The notes under the pieces were generated by a model that was given only the letters and a program-made list of their open reading frames with translations, searched no databases and was not told where the DNA came from. Positions 41,472-44,088 of a stretch of 44,088 nucleotides of DNA are shown here, piece after piece (the stretch's first letter is position 1; every line of letters begins with the position of its first letter). Source of the stretch: Streptococcus moroccensis (GTDB lineage: Bacteria; Bacillota; Bacilli; Lactobacillales; Streptococcaceae); assembly GCF_030812835.1 (NCBI RefSeq), contig NZ_JAUSTM010000018.1, positions 1 through 44,088 on the forward strand. The letters are read 5' to 3'. The translations under genes and the position numbers were made by a program.

Positions 41472-42605
41472 ATGGTTCAGTTAAAGTTAAACAATATCTA
41501 CAAACGCTATGAACGCAGCGACCACTACTCCGTTGAAAATTTCAACCTCGACATTAAGGACAAGGAATTCATCGTATTTGTAGGTCCTTCAGGTTGTGGT
41601 AAATCAACAACCCTTCGTATGATCGCTGGTCTAGAAGATATCACTGAAGGTGAATTCTTCATTGATGACAAATTGATGAACGATGTGGCACCTAAAGATC
41701 GTGATATCGCCATGGTTTTCCAAAACTATGCCCTTTACCCACACATGACTGTGTACGATAACATGGCCTTTGGTCTTAAACTCCGTAAATATCCAAAAGA
41801 CGATATTGATCGCCGTGTTAAAGAAGCTGCTGCTATTCTCGGCTTGACTGAACTTTTAGACCGTAAACCTGCAGATATGTCTGGTGGGCAACGGCAGCGT
41901 GTTGCCATGGGACGTGCTATCGTTCGTGACGCAAAAGTGTTCTTGATGGATGAGCCTCTCTCTAACTTGGATGCCAAACTGCGTGTTTCCATGCGTGCTG
42001 AAATCTCTAAAATTCACCGTCGTATTGGAGCGACTACGATTTACGTAACACATGACCAAACAGAAGCTATGACCCTTGCGGATCGTATCGTTATTATGAG
42101 TTCAACCAAAAACCCAGCAGGCAACGGTACTATCGGGCGTGTTGAACAAATTGGTACCCCTCAAGAATTGTACAATGAACCAGCAAACCGTTTCGTTGCA
42201 AGCTTTATCGGTTCGCCAGCCATGAACTTCTTCACTGTTAAATTAGAAAATGGCTATATTACTACCGGCCGTAGCCTTCGCGTTAAGGTTCCAGAAGGAC
42301 GTCGCAAACAATTAGAAGAACAAGGCTATAATGGTAAGGAACTGATTTTTGGTATCCGTCCAGAAGATGTAACAGCATCTCAATTAGAATTGACCGCTTA
42401 TGCAGATTCAGTGATTCAATCTGAGGTCGTGGTCTCTGAGCTTCTCGGTGCTGAGACTATGCTTTACAGTAAGGTTGACGATATTGAATTCATTTCACGT
42501 GTCGATGCTCGTGATTACCACGAACCAGGAGAAATCGTGAAGTTGGCCTTCAATATGAACAAAGCTCACTTCTTCGATATTCAAACAGAAAAAGCAATTC
42601 GCTAA
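41472..42605 (+). CDS. msmK: Sugar ABC transporter ATP-binding protein MsmK (UgpC/MalK type)
   Basis: This 377-residue ATPase has Walker A GPSGCGKSTT (about 38-47), signature MSGGQRQRVAMGRA, Walker B KVFLMDEPLSNLD, the H-loop THDQTEAM and a C-terminal regulatory TOBE domain with GIRPEDV. In streptococci MsmK is a shared ATPase for several sugar importers, which fits its place away from any permease gene. AAGGAGGA precedes ATG 41472. A terminator follows. Confidence 0.93.
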   Translation: MVQLKLNNIYKRYERSDHYSVENFNLDIKDKEFIVFVGPSGCGKSTTLRMIAGLEDITEGEFFIDDKLMNDVAPKDRDIAMVFQNYALYPHMTVYDNMAFGLKLRKYPKDDIDRRVKEAAAILGLTELLDRKPADMSGGQRQRVAMGRAIVRDAKVFLMDEPLSNLDAKLRVSMRAEISKIHRRIGATTIYVTHDQTEAMTLADRIVIMSSTKNPAGNGTIGRVEQIGTPQELYNEPANRFVASFIGSPAMNFFTVKLENGYITTGRSLRVKVPEGRRKQLEEQGYNGKELIFGIRPEDVTASQLELTAYADSVIQSEVVVSELLGAETMLYSKVDDIEFISRVDARDYHEPGEIVKLAFNMNKAHFFDIQTEKAIR

Positions 42606-42639
42606 TACACTAACGATATCTTTAGCCCGTCTAGAGATC

Positions 42640-42676
42640 AAGAACTTGGGACAATCAGTCTCAGGTTCTTTTATTT
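42640..42676 (+). terminator. Terminator of msmK
   Basis: AAGAACTTGGGAC and GTCTCAGGTTCTT pair with two weak positions, followed by TTATTT. Confidence 0.7.
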
Positions 42677-42689
42677 ATAGATTTTAATA

Positions 42690-42915
42690 GAATGTGTAGC
42701 AGTTGGAATCGTCAAAAGGTTAGAAACTTTTTGAGGCTTGAAATAAAGCTGAAACAGATTTTCTAAACCACATAATGTGGGGATTTAAAGCAAACAACAA
42801 GTAGTCCTATCCCTTTACAGATCACTTAGTGAGTGTCATCTCTGATCTACTGATATAGGAAAGCTATAGAACGCTTAGAAAAGCATGATTTTTTGTATAT
42901 CTCTTTTATTGTTCG
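42690..42915. other. Non-coding interval between msmK and manA with a long imperfect hairpin
   Basis: No gene is visible. CCACA/TGTGG at about 42770-42779 is a small hairpin. Positions 42805-42860 form nested inverted repeats: TCCTAT/ATAGGA, AGATCA/TGATCT and CACTT/GAGTG. The remainder shows no signal. A short interspersed repeat or a cis-acting RNA is possible. Confidence 0.4.
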
Positions 42916-42944
42916 TTTCAAAATCCATCAAGTTATGGTATGAT
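42916..42944 (+). promoter_or_regulatory. Promoter of manA
   Basis: TTTCAA (42916-42921) and TATGAT (42939-42944) are 17 bases apart, with TGG before the -10 (extended -10). Confidence 0.65.
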
Positions 42945-42974
42945 GGAACAAATGACTTAGAAAGTTGGTTTCCT

Positions 42975-43919
42975 ATGGCAGCAGAACCTTTATTTTTAAC
43001 CTCGACCATGCATGAAAAAATTTGGGGAGGTGATCGCTTAACTAAACTGTTTAATTACGATATCCCTAGTAACCACACAGGTGAATATTGGGCTATTTCT
43101 GCTCATCCCAATGGGCCATCTGTTATTGCCAATGGCCCTTATAAGGGACAATCACTTGATCAATTGTACCAAAAACAACCTGCCCTTTTCGGGCATCCAG
43201 ATAGCACCGTATTTCCACTTTTGACCAAAATTTTAGATGCTAATGATTGGCTCAGCGTCCAAGTTCATCCTGATGATGCTTATGGGTTAAAACATGAAGG
43301 TGAACTGGGAAAAACAGAATGTTGGTATATCTTGCATGCGGAACAAGGGGCTGAGATTATTTATGGTCATGAGGCTAAAAGCCAAACGGAGCTAGAATCT
43401 CTCATCACGACAGGTCAATGGGATAAACTCTTAACACATGTTCCCGTCCAAACAGGTGATTTTTTCTTTGTTCCAAGTGGGACACTTCATGCTATTGGAC
43501 CTGGAATTGTTATCCTAGAAACCCAACAGTCGAGCGATACAACCTACCGCGTTTATGATTTTGATCGAAAAGACGACCAAGGGAATCTACGTCCCCTTCA
43601 TATCCAGCAATCCCTTGATGTTTTATCCATTGGACAACCTGAAAACAGCACGCCAAGTGTCGTCACATTGGACAACGTCACCTTGACAACATTGGTCGCC
43701 AACCCCTTCTTTACGGTGGAAAAGTGGGACATCTCTGGCATGGTCTCAGTCAAACAAACGGCACCTTACCTTTTAGTATCTGTCATAAATGGTAATGGTC
43801 AACTAAAGGTTGGTCAGCAGACTCATCCAATCACTATGGGAGACCATTTTATTCTTCCAAATGATATCAAGGAGTGGGACTTTGATGGGAGCATGACTTT
43901 GATCACAAGTCATATCTAA
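42975..43919 (+). CDS. manA: Mannose-6-phosphate isomerase, class I
   Basis: This 314-residue zinc enzyme interconverts mannose-6-phosphate and fructose-6-phosphate. Zinc and active-site motifs are LSVQVHPDDAYGLKHEGELG, KTECWYIL and FFVPSGTLHAIGPGIVILETQ. Start MAAEPLFLTSTMHEKIWGG at 42975 gives the usual Firmicute length; the 30 codons before it cover the promoter. The ribosome-binding site is weak. It is monocistronic. It feeds mannose and amino-sugar carbon into glycolysis. Confidence 0.94.
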   Translation: MAAEPLFLTSTMHEKIWGGDRLTKLFNYDIPSNHTGEYWAISAHPNGPSVIANGPYKGQSLDQLYQKQPALFGHPDSTVFPLLTKILDANDWLSVQVHPDDAYGLKHEGELGKTECWYILHAEQGAEIIYGHEAKSQTELESLITTGQWDKLLTHVPVQTGDFFFVPSGTLHAIGPGIVILETQQSSDTTYRVYDFDRKDDQGNLRPLHIQQSLDVLSIGQPENSTPSVVTLDNVTLTTLVANPFFTVEKWDISGMVSVKQTAPYLLVSVINGNGQLKVGQQTHPITMGDHFILPNDIKEWDFDGSMTLITSHI

Positions 43920-44001
43920 ACAGCCTTAAACAGAGGAATCCTTGTAGCCTTGATTGAATGTCCATGAGAAAAGGTAACAAGAAACTTCAAATTAAATCAT
44001 G

Positions 44002-44075
44002 ACCACCCGTCTAACGGGTGGTTTGAACAGGGGCTATAAGCCCACATCACCAGCCAGCGCCTAAAGACGCTGGCT
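44002..44075. mobile_element. Possible end of an IS200/IS605-family element (three hairpins)
   Basis: Three consecutive stems occur within 75 bases: ACCACCCG/CGGGTGGT (44002-44022), GGGCT/AGCCC (44031-44043) and AGCCAGCG/CGCTGGCT (44052-44075). Such subterminal imperfect palindromes are what TnpA of IS200/IS605 elements recognises, and I recall similar sequences at the ends of streptococcal copies. No transposase is inside the window; it would lie to the right. Tandem terminators of another kind are the alternative. Confidence 0.45.
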
Positions 44076-44088
44076 TTCACTTTGTTCA

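Noticed and set aside
1..44088. CRISPR array, tRNA or rRNA genes
   Set aside because: No regularly spaced repeats were seen and no cloverleaf or rRNA-like sequence was recognised on either strand.

Overview
The window is a low-GC Firmicute chromosome segment that reads as genus Streptococcus. The evidence is a CiaRH two-component system, MsmK, a pyruvate oxidase of the SpxB type, the cdd/rns nucleoside-uptake operon layout known from oral streptococci, and an integrative element inserted at the 3' end of rplL, a known streptococcal hot spot. The species is not settled by what I can see. All names come from reading protein motifs and gene order; no database search was run.

Layout. Positions 1-1338 are one end of an integrated mobile element, probably an ICE of the ICESa2603 type: a RepA_N replication initiator, two small genes and an attenuator-like leader. 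It abuts rplL at a 15-bp attachment-like sequence. Next come rplL-rplJ with an L10-type autoregulatory leader, a roughly 330-bp structured non-coding block, and the tseB-like/aspC/asnS operon. A MarR regulator and an FMN reductase follow, convergent with yaaA. A P1B-4 metal-exporting ATPase sits behind a four-helix leader that looks like a czcD (NiCo) riboswitch with its own terminator.

Positions 10130-14600 hold the least familiar block: a DUF2975-like protein, an ABC ATPase and permease, two tandem exported beta-rich paralogues, a second DUF2975 protein and a tiny XRE repressor. Matching 17-bp palindromes lie at both promoters. A MocR-type regulator and a heterodimeric ABC exporter follow, then metY under a probable MET-box, a structured intergenic region, a DUF2089 regulator/membrane pair, pcrA, mntE and spxB.

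From 28187 to 36070 the minus strand carries a nucleoside salvage and uptake operon: methyltransferase, deoA, deoC, cdd, rnsB, rnsA, rnsC, rnsD. Its first promoter overlaps a catabolite-responsive element. The right end carries coaA, rpsT, a small P-loop kinase-like gene, ciaHR, a PucR-like regulator, msmK and manA. The last 90 bases contain three consecutive hairpins that resemble an end of an IS200/IS605-family element.

How it fits together (inference). Several genes concern peroxide and metal balance: SpxB makes H2O2, YaaA protects against peroxide through iron control, MntE exports manganese and the P1B-4 pump exports Fe(II)/Co(II). Deoxyribonucleoside uptake and breakdown feeds sugar phosphates into central metabolism under CcpA. 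MsmK energises sugar ABC importers, and ManA feeds mannose-6-phosphate to glycolysis.
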